From positions 310,001 to 374,000 of the forward strand of contig QPMI01000494.1 of the NCBI GenBank assembly GCA_004431415.1: DNA of 64,000 nucleotides, in the 5' to 3' direction. Below, piece after piece: positions 54,151-64,000 of this stretch. The position numbers and the translations under genes were made by a program. The notes under the pieces are model-generated. The model was not told the DNA's origin and did no database searches. It saw only the letters and a list, made by a program, of their open reading frames with translations. Numbering within the stretch: position 1 is the first letter of the stretch; each line of letters begins with the position of its first letter. The stretch is from Cyanophora paradoxa. Lineage: Eukaryota; Glaucocystophyceae; Cyanophorales; Cyanophoraceae.

Positions 54151-55505
54151 TGTAAAGATATATGTGAACTTCGGAACTTCGATTCGTATTCGGCAGGCTG
54201 AGCCGCTCAGCCTGGCAGCGGAGGGCGTGCGGAATCACTTGCAGCCACCGCGCGCGCAGTCTGACGGTCAGCCGATGAGCACTGCGCCGCGGCGGCAGCA
54301 CTGCGTATAGACCGTATCATAGACTTCATAGTATAGGCTGTATAGCGCGCGCTATAGCCTATAGCTAGATCCTACGGGATGATCATCGGACTCCGGGACT
54401 CGAATCGATGATAGGACTCCCGAGTCCCGGGCCCCGGGGCCCGGCGGCGCCCCCCCCCCCCCATGTTTAACACAGTTTATACGTGTTTTGTACGCAGACG
54501 GCGCCGCCGGAAGCTGCATGAGTCAGCATGAGCCTGCATCTAAGAGGCTCGCCGAGTCAGACTCCTCAGAGCTCGAGTACTAGTACTAGTATGAGCTCTA
54601 GGCCCCTAGCTCGAAATAGCCTCGAATCGTTCCGAAGTTCAATTGTTCAATGAATGCTTAATTAGTTCAATCGCAATTGCCGCGCTGGATCGACCGAGCG
54701 GTCCCGGCGGTCCGAGCCTGGAGGCTGGACTCGGCCGCTGGAGGGCCAGTGTGCCACACTGCTAGTCACTGCCAGACACTGCCAGACAGTGCCAGTGTGC
54801 CACTGTGAGCACTGTCACTGTCACAGTGTACATGTGGACACTGTGGACTCAGTGTGGGCACTGTGTGGCCCAGTGGACTCTGAGTGGAGGCCCTGGGGCC
54901 TGGGGCCCTGGAGGCTGGACCCGGTGGTCCCGGCGGTGGACCGTGGCTGGTCGACGCGTACGTCGAGACTGGTCGAGTCACTGTCACTCACTGAGTGATC
55001 GTCCGATTATCGTCGACGCGTGGGGCGCCCCCGCCGCCCCGGGCGCGGGCCGCGCGGCGCGGCGCGCTGCGGTCTCTTCAATTTCATATATATATAATTT
55101 TTGAATTAAGATTCGAGGAGAATAGGACTCATTATAGGAAGGCTAGCTAGGGACTCCGGGAGGCTAGGGCCCTCGCCGAGTCGGGTCCCCCTACTAGGCT
55201 ACTACTAGTAGGCTAGCCTAGTAGCTAGGCTAGGTAGCTAGCCTACTAGGCTGGCACTACCGGTATATATATAGCTAGGCGCGCGCCGTATAGCGTAGTA
55301 GGCCAGGATGGGCCACTCAGTGACTAAATATTGGCGCGCGCTGCGCGCGCGGCTGCATGTACATGTGCGACGTCGACCTTCATTACTGAAGTTATAAGCT
55401 TCGAGACCGTTCCAAGAACGGGGTTCGACTCCACTGAGGGCAGTTACTCAGCAGTCACTCGGCGTCGAGTCGGCGACGCCCCCGATGCAGGATTCGGCCT
55501 CCAGA
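54151..55505. other. Divergent intergenic region between genes G and H
   Basis: No gene seen. Short palindromic and simple repeats dominate: TATAGCCTATAG-type at 54320-54370, GAGTCCCGGGCC at 54420-54445, the CACTG cluster at 54745-54890, and CTAG-rich DNA at 55180-55300. Promoters of the leftward subtilase and rightward gene H should lie here. Confidence 0.5.
54745..54890. repeat. Dense cluster of CACTG/CAGTG pentamers
   Basis: Within about 145 bp the pentamer CACTG or its complement CAGTG occurs well over a dozen times, often spaced by a few bases (CACTGCCAGACACTGCCAG, then CACTGTCACTGTCACAGTG). It lies about 600 bp upstream of the subtilase start and about 600 bp upstream of gene H. It could be a binding-site array or a degenerate satellite. 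Confidence 0.6.
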
Positions 55506-57079
55506 ATGGCTCGAGAGATCGCTGCGGTCACGTGCGCCAGCGCCCGGAGCTCCGCGGCTCGATTCGGTGTTGACGCCACGCGCCCGCAGGCAGGAGGAGC
55601 GGATGCGGCGGGCGGCCGTTCTCAAAACCAGCGTGGACCTCAGCTTCGTGAGCCCCGACATGGAGGTGCCGCCGCCCTCTGCGCCCCCGCGCGCGCGGCC
55701 GCCGCGGCCGGCGCACGCGTACGCCAAGCGAACCGAAACCCGCCGCGCGCCCGCAGGAGACGCTGCTCGAGCTCGAGGCGGTGGCACACGTCATGGGCCT
55801 CGGTTCGTCCGCGGGCGACGCGGCGGATGCTCCGGAGGTCGCCGCGCTGCTGGCGCGAGTCGAGGCGCTCGCCCGCGGGACGGCGGACCCCGTGCACCTC
55901 GTCCAGTGCGCCTTAAGCTTAAGCTTTGAAAGCGCCGCACACCGAAGCTAGATAGATTCTTCCTGACCGCCGGTCCCGCCGCGCGCGCGCGCGCAGATTC
56001 CTCAGGGTCCGCCTCGCCGCGCGGCGCCCCGCGCGCTCCCTCTCGCCCCCTTCGGCTGCCAGGCTGACCCGCGCCGCCGCGCCGCGCCGCGCAGCACGTG
56101 CGGTTCGTCTACGACGGGACGGACGGCCCGCCCGCCCTCCTCGTCGTCGCTCGCCTCGCGCGGCCGCTCCTCCTCCGGCGGCTCCACGAGGCCGCCCGGG
56201 CTCCGATGAGCCTCGAGGCGGCGCTGCGGTCGGCCGTGCGCCTCGCGCCCTTCTGCAGGGACGCGCTGGAGGACGCTGGGGAGGCCATGCGCGGCGTGGG
56301 GCGCGCCCTCGCCGCCTCCTCGGACCTGGGGGCGCTGGAGGGGGTACCGGAGCGGGATCTCGGCCTCGTGTCCTCGGCCCTGCGCGCGGCCGCCGAGGGG
56401 GGGTACGTCGACTCGAACGCGGCGGAGCGGTGGCGGGCGGCGGCGGCGGAGCTGGAGAAGCGGCGCGCGGCGGAGCGGCGGGCGGCGCGGCGCGGCCGGC
56501 GGCAGGAGGTGGACCCCGCCGCCCACGCGCACTGCAGCTCGCCCCGCGCCCGCAGCGGCAGGCTGGCCGCCTGTACCCCGGCCAGGACCGGCCCCTCTCC
56601 CCTACGAGCTGGGCGTCGCTAGGGCCCTGCAGCCGCTGCTGCCGCCCCGCGCGGCCCGCCTCGTCGCTTCGTTTCTCTGCTGCCACCCCACTGCCGTGCG
56701 CCGCTCGCGATGCCGTACCCCTTCCTCCCGGACGAGGCCGGCCTGACCCCCCCCCCCCCCCCCCCCGGCTCTCCGCAGAGCTCACATCTTCCCCCGTCTG
56801 CTGGTGCCCCGTTTTTTCTGAGCTTCCTGACGCGTCTCTTTGCCGTACCCCCTGACCCTCCTTCCAGCATCTGCGCGGACCTCCGCAGCTACGCCCCGGC
56901 GTACGAAAAGTCCGCCGCTTTCCGTACCCCCGCTTCTCCTCCTTTGCCGATCGTACCCCCCCAGGTACGTCGACGGCGTCGGCTTCGTCCAGACGGCGTC
57001 GCGCTCCGGTCCGCCACGTACCCCAGGACCTTAACCCCCCCCCCGCCCCCCCCCCCCGCCCCTCCCGCCTTCCCCCCCC

Positions 57080-57111
<32 letters not shown>

Positions 57112-57250
57112 CCTGACCATCGACGTTCGAGCAGAGTTTTACTGCGGGGCGTGCCGGGAGGCGGCCGGGACGGCGGCCGGGGAGGCGGCGGGGCGCCACA
57201 ACCGCCTCGTCGTAGCCTCGCTGGGTCCAGGCCACGCCGCGGGGGCATAG
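55506..57250 (+). CDS. Unidentified multi-exon protein (gene H)
   Basis: Not recognised. Supported exons: 55590-55665 (QEERMRRAAVLKTSVDLSFV, SPDME), 55757-55905 (ETLLELEAVAHVMGLGSS, VAALLARVEALARGTADPVH), a 10-nt micro-exon 55997-56006, 56095 to about 56510 (HVRFVYDGTDGPPALLVVAR, LAPFCRDALEDAGEAM, RDLGLVSSALRAAAEGGYV, then a Lys/Arg/Ala helix), then exons coding PYELGVARALQPLLPPRAAR, ICADLRSYAPAYEK, YVDGVGFVQTASRSG, and FYCGACREAAGTAAGEAAGR to TAG at 57248. The micro-exon restores phase exactly (VQ-FLR-HVRF). Mostly helical, probably soluble. The ATG at 55506 is a guess. A decayed copy of the 5' exons lies at 46440-46780. C-rich introns at 56745 and 57030-57110. Confidence 0.6.
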
Positions 57251-57734
57251 CCCAGTGGCCCACCCCTCCCCTCTTACCCCTTGTATCCCAATGGGGCCTA
57301 GCCCGGTAGCCCCCGCGACGTACGCAGCTACGCCCCTCCTTCCCGCGCCCCCCCCCCCCCCCCCCCCCCCCCCCCCGTCCCCTCCCCCGCCCTTCTTGCC
57401 CTCCCGCCCCCCTTCCCCCCTCCTTCTCCTCCTTCCCCCTTTTCGTCCCCCCCCCCCTCTTCTCTCTTCCTCTCCTTTTTTCCCCGCTTCCTCGCCCTTC
57501 CGCTTCCCCCCCCCCGCCCCTCCCCCTCTCGCCCCCCCTCCCTCCCCCTCCCGCTTCCTCCCCTCCCCTTTCCGCTTCCTCGTCCCTCCTCCCCCCTACC
57601 CCCCCCACCCCCTGCCCCTCGAGGCCTAGGCCTCCCTACCCGCCGTTTCGGCTTGGTTGTATTCTAAGAAAATGGATGCATAAGAATGAAACACTGGCGC
57701 ACAGCCTGGCAGGGAACGACAGGGGCCGGGCCTG
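57251..57734. other. Convergent 3' ends, C-rich tract
   Basis: Between the stops of gene H (plus) and gene I (minus). 57340-57610 is almost pure C with some T, a homopyrimidine stretch of about 270 bp. No coding signal. The frames on either strand are Pro or Gly/Arg artefacts. Confidence 0.6.
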
Positions 57735-60081
57735 CTACAGGAGGGAGAGCTCGGCCGAGTCGGCGGCCGCGGCGTCCCAGTCCGCCCCCTCCTCCTCCGC
57801 CGCCCCCGCCGCCCCCGCCGCCCCCGCCGTCAGGGAGCCCTCGAGCTCCTCTGCTGGCAGAGGCAGTCCGCCGAGCTCGAGCTCGAGCTCGAGCTCGGCC
57901 AGGAGGCCTAGGCCCGGGTCCGCCCCCCCCTCGGATTCGAACACATCCTCCGGCCGCCCCTGTCCCTCCTCGTCCAGCCGGAACCCCCTCATGCCCAGGG
58001 CGACTGCGCATACGGCGCCGGCGCGGCGCGCTTCAGTTTAAACTGCCCGCTTCAGCGGAGATGGGCACGGATGGACGGACGGGCGATTTGTTCGTGCACG
58101 ATGACGTTTCTGGGGTCCGCTCCGTCCTTGGTCACAACCACGATGGTCGCAGTGCCCTGTCGAGCCATCAGATTGATAGGTAGATTTCCGACCGAATTCG
58201 AATTCACAGCACGCGCGTGCGCACCTTGTGCTTCTGCAAGAGGGTCGAAGTCGCCAGGAGAGTGCTCGTTCCGCACCGGCCCATCACCGTAGGGGCCTCC
58301 GGGTCCGCTCTCAAGCAGGCGTACCGGGCGCCGTCGGCGTAGATGCCGTCTCTGAACAGCAGGTTGGGGTGAGAGTGGCATGGTAGAGCACTAGTACTAG
58401 GCAAGCTCGAAAAATCGAGCAGTGTCCCCTTAAGCTTCTGACCATCAGACCCCCCCCGAGCGCACACGGACCTGAGCAGCGGGCTGGGGTCCTTCAAGCC
58501 CCGGACCAAGGCAAGGGACTCCTTCTCGGAGAGCTGCATCCCCTTCGAGCACCAGCGCGCGCCGTCGCTGCTCCCGTAGATGCCGCCCCCCTGCGCGAAG
58601 CTTATATTAATTAAGGAGCTGCAGGCGGCGCCGGCGGGCGCTAGCTAGGGAGCTGCAGGAGCTATATATTATTAATTAAGGCGGAGCTGCAGGAGCTATA
58701 TATTATTAATTAAGGAGCTGCATTAAGCGTTAGGTCTTAAGCTTAAGCTTTAGGTCTTAAGCGTAGATGCCGCCCCCCTAATTCGAAGCTCAAGGAGCTG
58801 CAGGCGGCGCCGGCGGGCGGGAGGGCGGCCCTCGCGGCCGCGGCCGCGGGGAGCGGCTTAAGCTTTAGGTCTGAAGGCGGCCGCTTAATCTTAAGCTTAA
58901 GATTTAGCGAAGCTCAAGGAGCTGCAGGCCTAGGCGGCGCCGGCGGCTTAAGCTTTAGGTCTGAATGAAGACGGCCGCACCTTCACGCCCGCATCCCTCG
59001 TGAGAAGGTCGCACCAGCCGCTCCACCCGCTCGACGCCGTCGTTCCCCCCGTTGTCGTTGTCGACGTTGTTGGCGTTGTCGACGTCGTTGGCGTTGTCGA
59101 CGTCGTTGGCGTTGTCGACGTCGTTGGCGTGGGCGTGGGCGTGGGCGCCGGCGCCGCCTGTACATGGTCCGCGGGATAGTCCTGCATGCGCGCGCGCGCG
59201 CGTACGCGCGCCGGTCAGGCTCTCTCACGATATCTATCGATATGTATCGGCAGAATAGTACTGGCGTTGAGCAGGAACTTGTTCGCGGCGGCCTCGTCCC
59301 AGTTCTGCACCTGCAGCCGGTCCCCCTCGAGCGCCCAGTACCCCTCCTTCCCCCCGACCGGCGCCGTGTACACGACCACGCGCGTGCCCTCCGGCGTCTC
59401 AGCGGCGTGGAGGAACCTGCCGGCCTTGCGTCAGCCTGGCAGGCCTGGGAAGGACCTGAGGCGCCGCGCGCGGCGGTGGCCAAGGCTGAGCCGCTGAGCT
59501 CGAGCGCGCGGGCGGCGTGGCGCATGCCGCAGTGCGCACTGGACGCGCTGGTCGGGCTGCGTGGTCTGCGTGTGGTACCCGTTGACGCTCTGCCCGCTGG
59601 GCCACTGCGACGGGCTCCCGGTGAACCAGCCGGGGAGATCCAGAACGCGCCCGTTGTTGATCAGGCCGCTCCACGCCTGCTGCTCCAGCGCCTGGCCGTC
59701 CTCCCCGGGGAGGCGGTTGAGAGCCCACGCGAACTTGCTGTCGAGCGAGGCTGTGGCATGCATGGGCCGCGCACGCGGCGCCTCGTTAGAACGACGCGGC
59801 CGCGGCGGCGCGGCCGGCCGCGGGCGCTCGCATGCATATGCGCACGGGACTTCGGGTCGCAGGGCTCGGCGCGCAGGGCCCAGTCTCCGGCGGCGTCCTT
59901 CGCGTTCACATCGAAGAAGAGGCACTTCTTGGTGGATTGCTGCGGCATCGGCGTCGGACCCCGGGCGTCATGATCACTAAAGCTTCAATTGCAAGCTTTC
60001 AAAGCGCTAGCGCTAGCGACGGCGAGGGCGACGACGCACCTCCTGGATGGTGAACTGCTCACCGAAAGTGGGGAGCGCCAT
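57735..60081 (-). CDS. Beta-trefoil lectin-like plus profilin-like fusion protein (gene I)
   Basis: Starts MALPTFGEQFTIQE (60081-60040); exons 59939-59851, 59737-59540 and 59416 to about 59230 encode CLFFDVNAKDAAGDWALRAE, NKFAWALNRLPGEDGQALEQ, INNGRVLDLPGWF with GQSVNGYHTQTTQPDQRVQF, and YWALEGDRLQVQNW. G-x-VLDL-x-G, Q-x-VxGY and DQR are the pattern of ricin-B-type beta-trefoil sugar-binding folds. A Thr/Pro linker (TPTTSTTPTTST repeats, about 59150-59040) leads to WSGWCDLLTRDAGVK, GGIYGSSDGARWCSKGMQLS, DGIYADGARYACLRADPEAP and GTATIVVVTKDGADPRN, matching the order W-x-x-Y/C-V/L-D ... I-x-G-x-DG-x-x-W ... DGI-x-x-x-G-x-K/R-Y of profilins, the actin-monomer binders. The final acidic exon (ALGMRGFRLDEEGQ) ends at 57735. 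No signal peptide is seen, so probably cytosolic. The profilin call is less certain than the trefoil. Confidence 0.65.
58590..58960 (-). repeat. Repeat-rich intron of gene I with exon-edge copies
   Basis: GGAGCTGCAG recurs at 58614, 58650, 58683, 58713, 58795 and 58917, interleaved with TATATATTATTAATTAAG (twice) and CTTAAGCTTTAGGTCT (several times). GTAGATGCCGCCCCCCT, the complement of the adjacent profilin exon's start, is present at the real exon (58576) and again at 58764. Confidence 0.75.
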
Positions 60082-61265
60082 CCCTGCGAGCTCGCGATCT
60101 AGACTCTGCGGGCGGTCGGCATCAATTGGATGCGCCGCAGCAGCGAGCTCCGACTCGAGTGAACTTCGGAGGGCGCATCGGTTCGAGCACATTGCGGCGA
60201 CTGGCGCACCCGTGAACGGAGATGCCTGCAGCTGCGGCTGGCGCGCGGCGGTGCTTGCTGCGAATGGGGGGATGATCTGCAGAGGGGTACGTCCTGACGG
60301 CCGCTGATCAACGCACTCATGCAACTAGTACTCGAGCTCCGAGGCTCAATGCATGCGCAAGCTCGCGGAGTCCGGATCCGGGATTTCCGAAGTTAAAATG
60401 CGCGCGAGCCTCGGAGACGTCGACTCGGCGACGGTCAGACAGGTATACCGTAGTACGTATACGTACAGACAGAATCTATATATAGCTCAGCGGCTATAGC
60501 TAGATCATCGAATCGGGTCGAGGCCTTCAAGGCTTTAGCTCGACCGCAGCGGCGCCGGATCGAGGCCTAGACTTGTAAGCTCGACCGCCGGGCACAATCT
60601 AGAACGATATCGTCGACCGTCGATCCGACGTCGACACGCGTACGAGGCCTGGAAATATCGAGAAACACAGCACTAGTACTGCAGCTGCGGCATTCAATTT
60701 AATTCCGATCCACGTACACAGAAAGGGACACGTCAGTTAGTTAGGTTTCAAGTTTCGATTTCGTTCACTTCTTCGAGTCTACAACATGTGCGCGTCCTTG
60801 CGTATACGGCGCGAATCGAAGATTCGGGGAATTAAAAAAATCATCTTGGGCAATCTCAAAGCACTGTCACTCTCGAAGAAAAGGAAACGGTTCACGAATC
60901 GAGCAAATGCAAGAAAGGAGAGAAAGCAAATCGCACACTAATCAAACAGCAGAGGCCAAACGGGAAATGAAAGAGGCTTCCGAAATTCAATAATACACAC
61001 AACAATCCGCTTCCGGATCCGGGACACCTTGAGCTGAGCTGAGCAAATCAAAGCTGAGCAAGGCTGAGCTTTTATAATTAAGCCTAAACTTCGCTTATTA
61101 AAGCCAAGCTAAGCTAATTACTATGAGCTTGAGCCCTAAGCTGAGCTTCGCCCAAGCTGTGCCTAAAGCTAAGCCAGCAAATCCAAGCTTGAGCCGTACG
61201 CTTCGCTAATTAAAGCCACGCAAAGCTTATCACAAGCTTCTCCAGGATGCCCAAGCTGTGCCCGG
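60082..61265. other. Intergenic, no gene seen
   Basis: 60350-60720 contains many palindromic six-mers (CGATCG, TCTAGA, GTATAC). 61020-61230 is built of GAGCT/AAGCT words in a loose repeat with CTTCGCTTATTAAAGCC twice. Upstream region of gene I; 3' flank of gene J. Confidence 0.5.
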
Positions 61266-64000
61266 CTAGTCGCGGCGCTTCTGCTTCTTCTTCTTCTTCT
61301 TGCCCTTGCCTTGGTTCGAGCCCTCGGCGGGGCCGGCGGTCGCCTCGGAGGCCCGCTGGTAGTCTTCGGCTGCCTGCAGAAGGGGCGCGGGGCGGGGCGG
61401 GGCGGGGCGGGCGCCGTCAGCGCTCGGGCCCGGGCGGGGTCGATCCGGGCCCGGCAGGAAGTGGTCCCAATGTTCAGATGTCCTAATGGTTTGTAGGGGC
61501 CCGGGCGGGGGCCGGGGATCGGGGCCCGGGGCCCGGAGGGGGGAGGGGGGGGGGGGGTAGCGGACCTCGGCGAGGTTGGCGCGGATCGTCTCCAGCCGCG
61601 TCCGCAGCGCCTCCGCCTGCGACCGCGCGGGGCGCGATCAGATCAAAAGAGGAGGGGGGGGGGTACGGGGAGAAGAGAAGAGGGGGGTACGGGCGGACCT
61701 CGGCGAGCTTGCGCTCGATCTCGGCGGCCTCCTCCTCGGGGCTCCGCGGCGAGCGGCGCCCGCCCGACGCGCCCTCCGCCTCGCTCAGGTCCCGCTCGTC
61801 CAGGTACTCCAGCAGCCGCAGCAGGTACACCTGCGGGCGCGGCTGGTCAGACAGACAGACAGCGAGGGGTGCGAGGTGCCGCTAAGATAGTGCTGCTAAG
61901 ATAGATAGAGCCGCAGGAGGTACACCTGGGGCGGGGCAGGGCGGGGCGGGGCGGGGCGGGGCGGGGCGGGGCGGAGCGGGGCGGCGAAGGCCAGACGTCC
62001 GGGGGGGGCGGGGCGGGGCGGCGCCGGTCAGACAGGGCCGGGGCGGCGGGGGGGGGCGGGAGGGCGAGGTGCTGCTGAGATAGATCCGTCAAGTTCTTAG
62101 ATTCGTAGATTTGATTTGATTAGATTAGATTAGATAAGAAGGGCCAGAATCTCTTGTGCTCAGGGGCTCAAGGAGGGCTTCAAATGCTTAAGATGTTTAG
62201 ACCTTGGCCCGCAAGCTAGAAACGCTAGAAACGCTTAGAGGCTTAAGAAGGGCTTAACGTTCTTAAGAAGAAGAAGGTTCTTAAGTTCTTAGACTACAGC
62301 TAGGACGCTTTACAGCCTTGGCCCGGAAGCTGGGAATGCATAAGAAGGGCTTCAAAGTTCTTAAGAAGGGACCTTGCTGGGTGCTGCTAGGACCTTGCTA
62401 AAAGGGCTTCAGAGCGGGTGCTGCGTTCCTTAGAGGCTTAAGATGCTTAGAATACAGGTAGGAAGCTTAGGGCCCTGTCCCATTAAGAAGGGAAAGCTAC
62501 AGCTTAACTTAAGAAGGGCTCTGTCTAAACTAGAGCTAGGAGGCCTAGGGGGGAACCCTGGGCGGACCTTGACAGCGGAGCGGGTGCGGCGGGTCTGCTC
62601 GGAGAGGCCCCCGCCGACCTCGCGCCGCAGCTCCTCCAGCTCCTCTCGCCACTCCTTCGCCCCGAAGTCTGAAGAGAAGAGAAGAAGCGTCAGCGAAGAG
62701 GCGTGCGCGCGACGACTAGCTAGCTGACTAGCTAGAGCCTAGCTAGACCCAGCCTTAGTTGTTGTTGTTGTTGTTGCCCGTTCCAGGCCTAGGGGCGGGC
62801 CGGGGCGGCTGCCAATCCCACCCGGGGCGGCGTGGCGGGGCCGCGGCCCGCTCGCACCCTCGGCGGCGGCGGCGAGGATGCTAAGACGGCTGAGGCCAGC
62901 AGGAGGGGGCCGCTGCTCGCACCCTTGGCGGCGGCGTCTAGATGATGCGTCTAGGCAAGTCTTGGCTGTCTTAGCGGCTGCTGGTCCCACGGGACAGAAC
63001 ATGGCAGAGCGAGGGCCGCGGCTCTTGGCGGCGGCAGCGAGGATGCGTCTAGTCTAAGACACCGCTAAGACGCCGCTAAGAAGGCTAAGAGAGCGCACCC
63101 TTGGCGGCGGCAGCGAGGATGCGTCTAGTCTAAGAGACCGCTAAGAGAGCTAAGACGGCTGAGGCCAGCAGGAGGGGGCCGCGGCGCGCACCCTTTGCGG
63201 CGGCGGCGAGGATGCGGAGGAGGCGCGGGACGACCGTCTCGAGGGCGTGCACCAGCGCGTCCAGGAGCGCCAGCGCCTGCAAAGGGAAGGGGATCAGAGG
63301 CGGCCGATGAGAAAGAAAAGAGAAGAGCTTAGAGCGCTTAGAGGCCGTCCGTCAACCAAGGGGCAGGTTCCGAGGCGTGCGCACGCGCGTGCGCAAGCAA
63401 GCAAGCTGTTGAGGTCTCTAAGGCGTCCCCTCTAGCCGCTCCGACGCGCGCGGCGGGGGCCAGCGAGCGCTCCAAAGAGCACTAAGGAGGCTAAGAAAGG
63501 CAGTCGCTAAGAAAGCGGGCGCTAAAAATGCTTAGAAAGCATGCGCCGAGAAAGGGCGGACCTCGTCCCACCACGTCTGGTCCCGCTCGTACTCCCCCGC
63601 GCTCGCGAAGGCCTCGACGGTCTCCCCCGCGGCGCCGTCCTTGGCAAGCGAGGCGCCCTCCTGCCTCCGCGCCGGCAGGGACGACGACGACGAGGCCTGG
63701 GGCGAAGAAGTGGAGGAGGCGGAGGAAGAAGGGGGCAGGGCGGCCTTGTTCTCCCGCTCCTGCTCCTCCTCCTCGTCCTTGCCTCCGCCGAAGGCGCGGG
63801 ACCAGGTGCGGGCGAGGCCGGCTCGGATCTCCGCCCGCTGCCGCTTGCGCCCGCGCTTCAGGACCTCGGGCACCGCGAAGAGGTCCGTGATCGACTCCGG
63901 GTCCTGAAGTTTCTTAGGAAGGAGGTAGGAGGCGGGCAGGGCGGGGCACCTTGTCGGGCTTGCCGTCGGCCCGCTTGGCGGCGACGCGGGCGATGGCCCC
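61266..64000 (-). CDS. Coiled-coil, Lys-rich-tailed protein (gene J, 5' end beyond window)
   Basis: Not identified. Exons from the window edge inward: GAIARVAAKRADGKPDK (64000-63950), DPESITDLFAVPEVLKRGRK to DQTWWDE (63904-63560), ALALLDALVHALETVVPRLL with RILAAAAKG (63278-63192), DFGAKEWREELEELRREVGG to RSAVK (62668-62572), VYLLRLLEYLDERDLSEAEG to AEIERKLAEV (61830-61700), AEALRTRLETIRANLAE (61619-61571), and AAEDYQRASEATAGPAEGSN then KGKKKKKKQKRRD (61380-61266, TAG). Heptad-like Leu spacing and charged runs indicate coiled coil. The basic tail resembles a nuclear or nucleolar signal. A Glu-rich and Ser-rich low-complexity patch sits in the second exon. Introns include repeated exon-edge copies (62850-63220). 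Confidence 0.65.
62140..62540. repeat. AAGAAGGGCTT-type repeats in a gene J intron
   Basis: Words such as CTTAAGAAGGGCTT and GGCCCGCAAGCTAGAAACGC/GGCCCGGAAGCT recur about ten times in this intron, giving a loose higher-order repeat punctuated by TTAAG palindromes. Confidence 0.6.
62850..63225 (-). repeat. Five partial copies of a gene J exon end within its intron
   Basis: The 3' end of the exon at 63278-63192, including its GTGCGC donor (plus-strand text GCGCACCCTTTGCGGCGGCG then GCGAGGATGC), is repeated in shortened form at about 62853, 62915, 63023 and 63095, each followed by CTAAGAC-rich spacer. The copies keep GGCGGCGGCAGCGAGGATGC and a nearby donor-like sequence. Confidence 0.8.

Noticed and set aside
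59040-59150. Minus-strand Thr/Pro repeat as a mucin-type gene of its own
   Set aside because: The same open frame continues directly into the profilin-like WSGWCDLL segment, so it is better read as a linker within gene I.

Overview
This is nuclear DNA of a eukaryote, almost certainly a GC-rich flagellated unicellular alga or related protist. The genes are split into many short exons, often one domain or one repeat per exon. Donors are mostly GTGCG[CT] or GTCCG, with a real minority of GC-AG introns. Introns carry long C-rich tracts. One gene is BBS1, a ciliary trafficking subunit, which implies a flagellum. A haptophyte is my best guess, because of the GC content and the GC-AG introns, but pelagophyte or other algal lineages are not excluded. 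I saw no bacterial operons, tRNA, rRNA or CRISPR.

Layout. 1-2.8 kb is gene-poor and low-complexity. 2.8-5.2 kb (-) encodes a cysteine- and asparagine/threonine-rich, probably extracellular protein (gene A). 6.6-9.0 kb (-) holds a SAM-TIR gene (E) and an unidentified multi-exon gene (D). 10.0-24.2 kb (+) holds the main find, gene B: N-myristoylation start, alanine-rich helical (ARM/HEAT-like) region, two TIR-like domains, two SAM domains, a NACHT NTPase with an atypical P-loop, pentapeptide repeats, and at least 14 WD40 exons that are nearly identical. 26.0-29.6 kb (-) carries a second copy of the SAM-TIR unit (F, with a frameshifted SAM) next to a BBS1 propeller gene. 30.1-34.2 kb (+) is a formate/nitrite-family channel modelled in 16 exons. 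37.2-46.1 kb (+) is gene C, a paralogue of B with the same start, helical region, NACHT, pentapeptide repeats and 14 more diverged WD40 exons, but no TIR or SAM. 47.2-54.2 kb (-) is a secreted proteinase K-type subtilase with a long C-terminal extension. 55.5-57.3 kb (+) is an unidentified gene (H), of which a broken copy lies at 46.4 kb. 57.7-60.1 kb (-) is a beta-trefoil lectin-like domain joined to a profilin-like domain. 61.3-64.0 kb (-) is a coiled-coil protein that runs off the window.

How it fits together. B, C, E and F form a local cluster of NLR-like (STAND) and TIR/SAM genes. The ARM-like, SAM, SAM and TIR set in B is the domain set of the animal NADase SARM1, here in a different order and attached to a NACHT-WD40 chassis like that of fungal NWD incompatibility proteins. 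Near-identical WD40 exons that differ at a few clustered positions, an in-frame stop made by an internal duplication, a lost splice acceptor and segmental duplications are what a fast-evolving recognition or cell-death locus would show. The biological role is inference. The domain calls rest on motifs read by eye. Exon boundaries were set by reading frame and splice consensus, not by transcripts.
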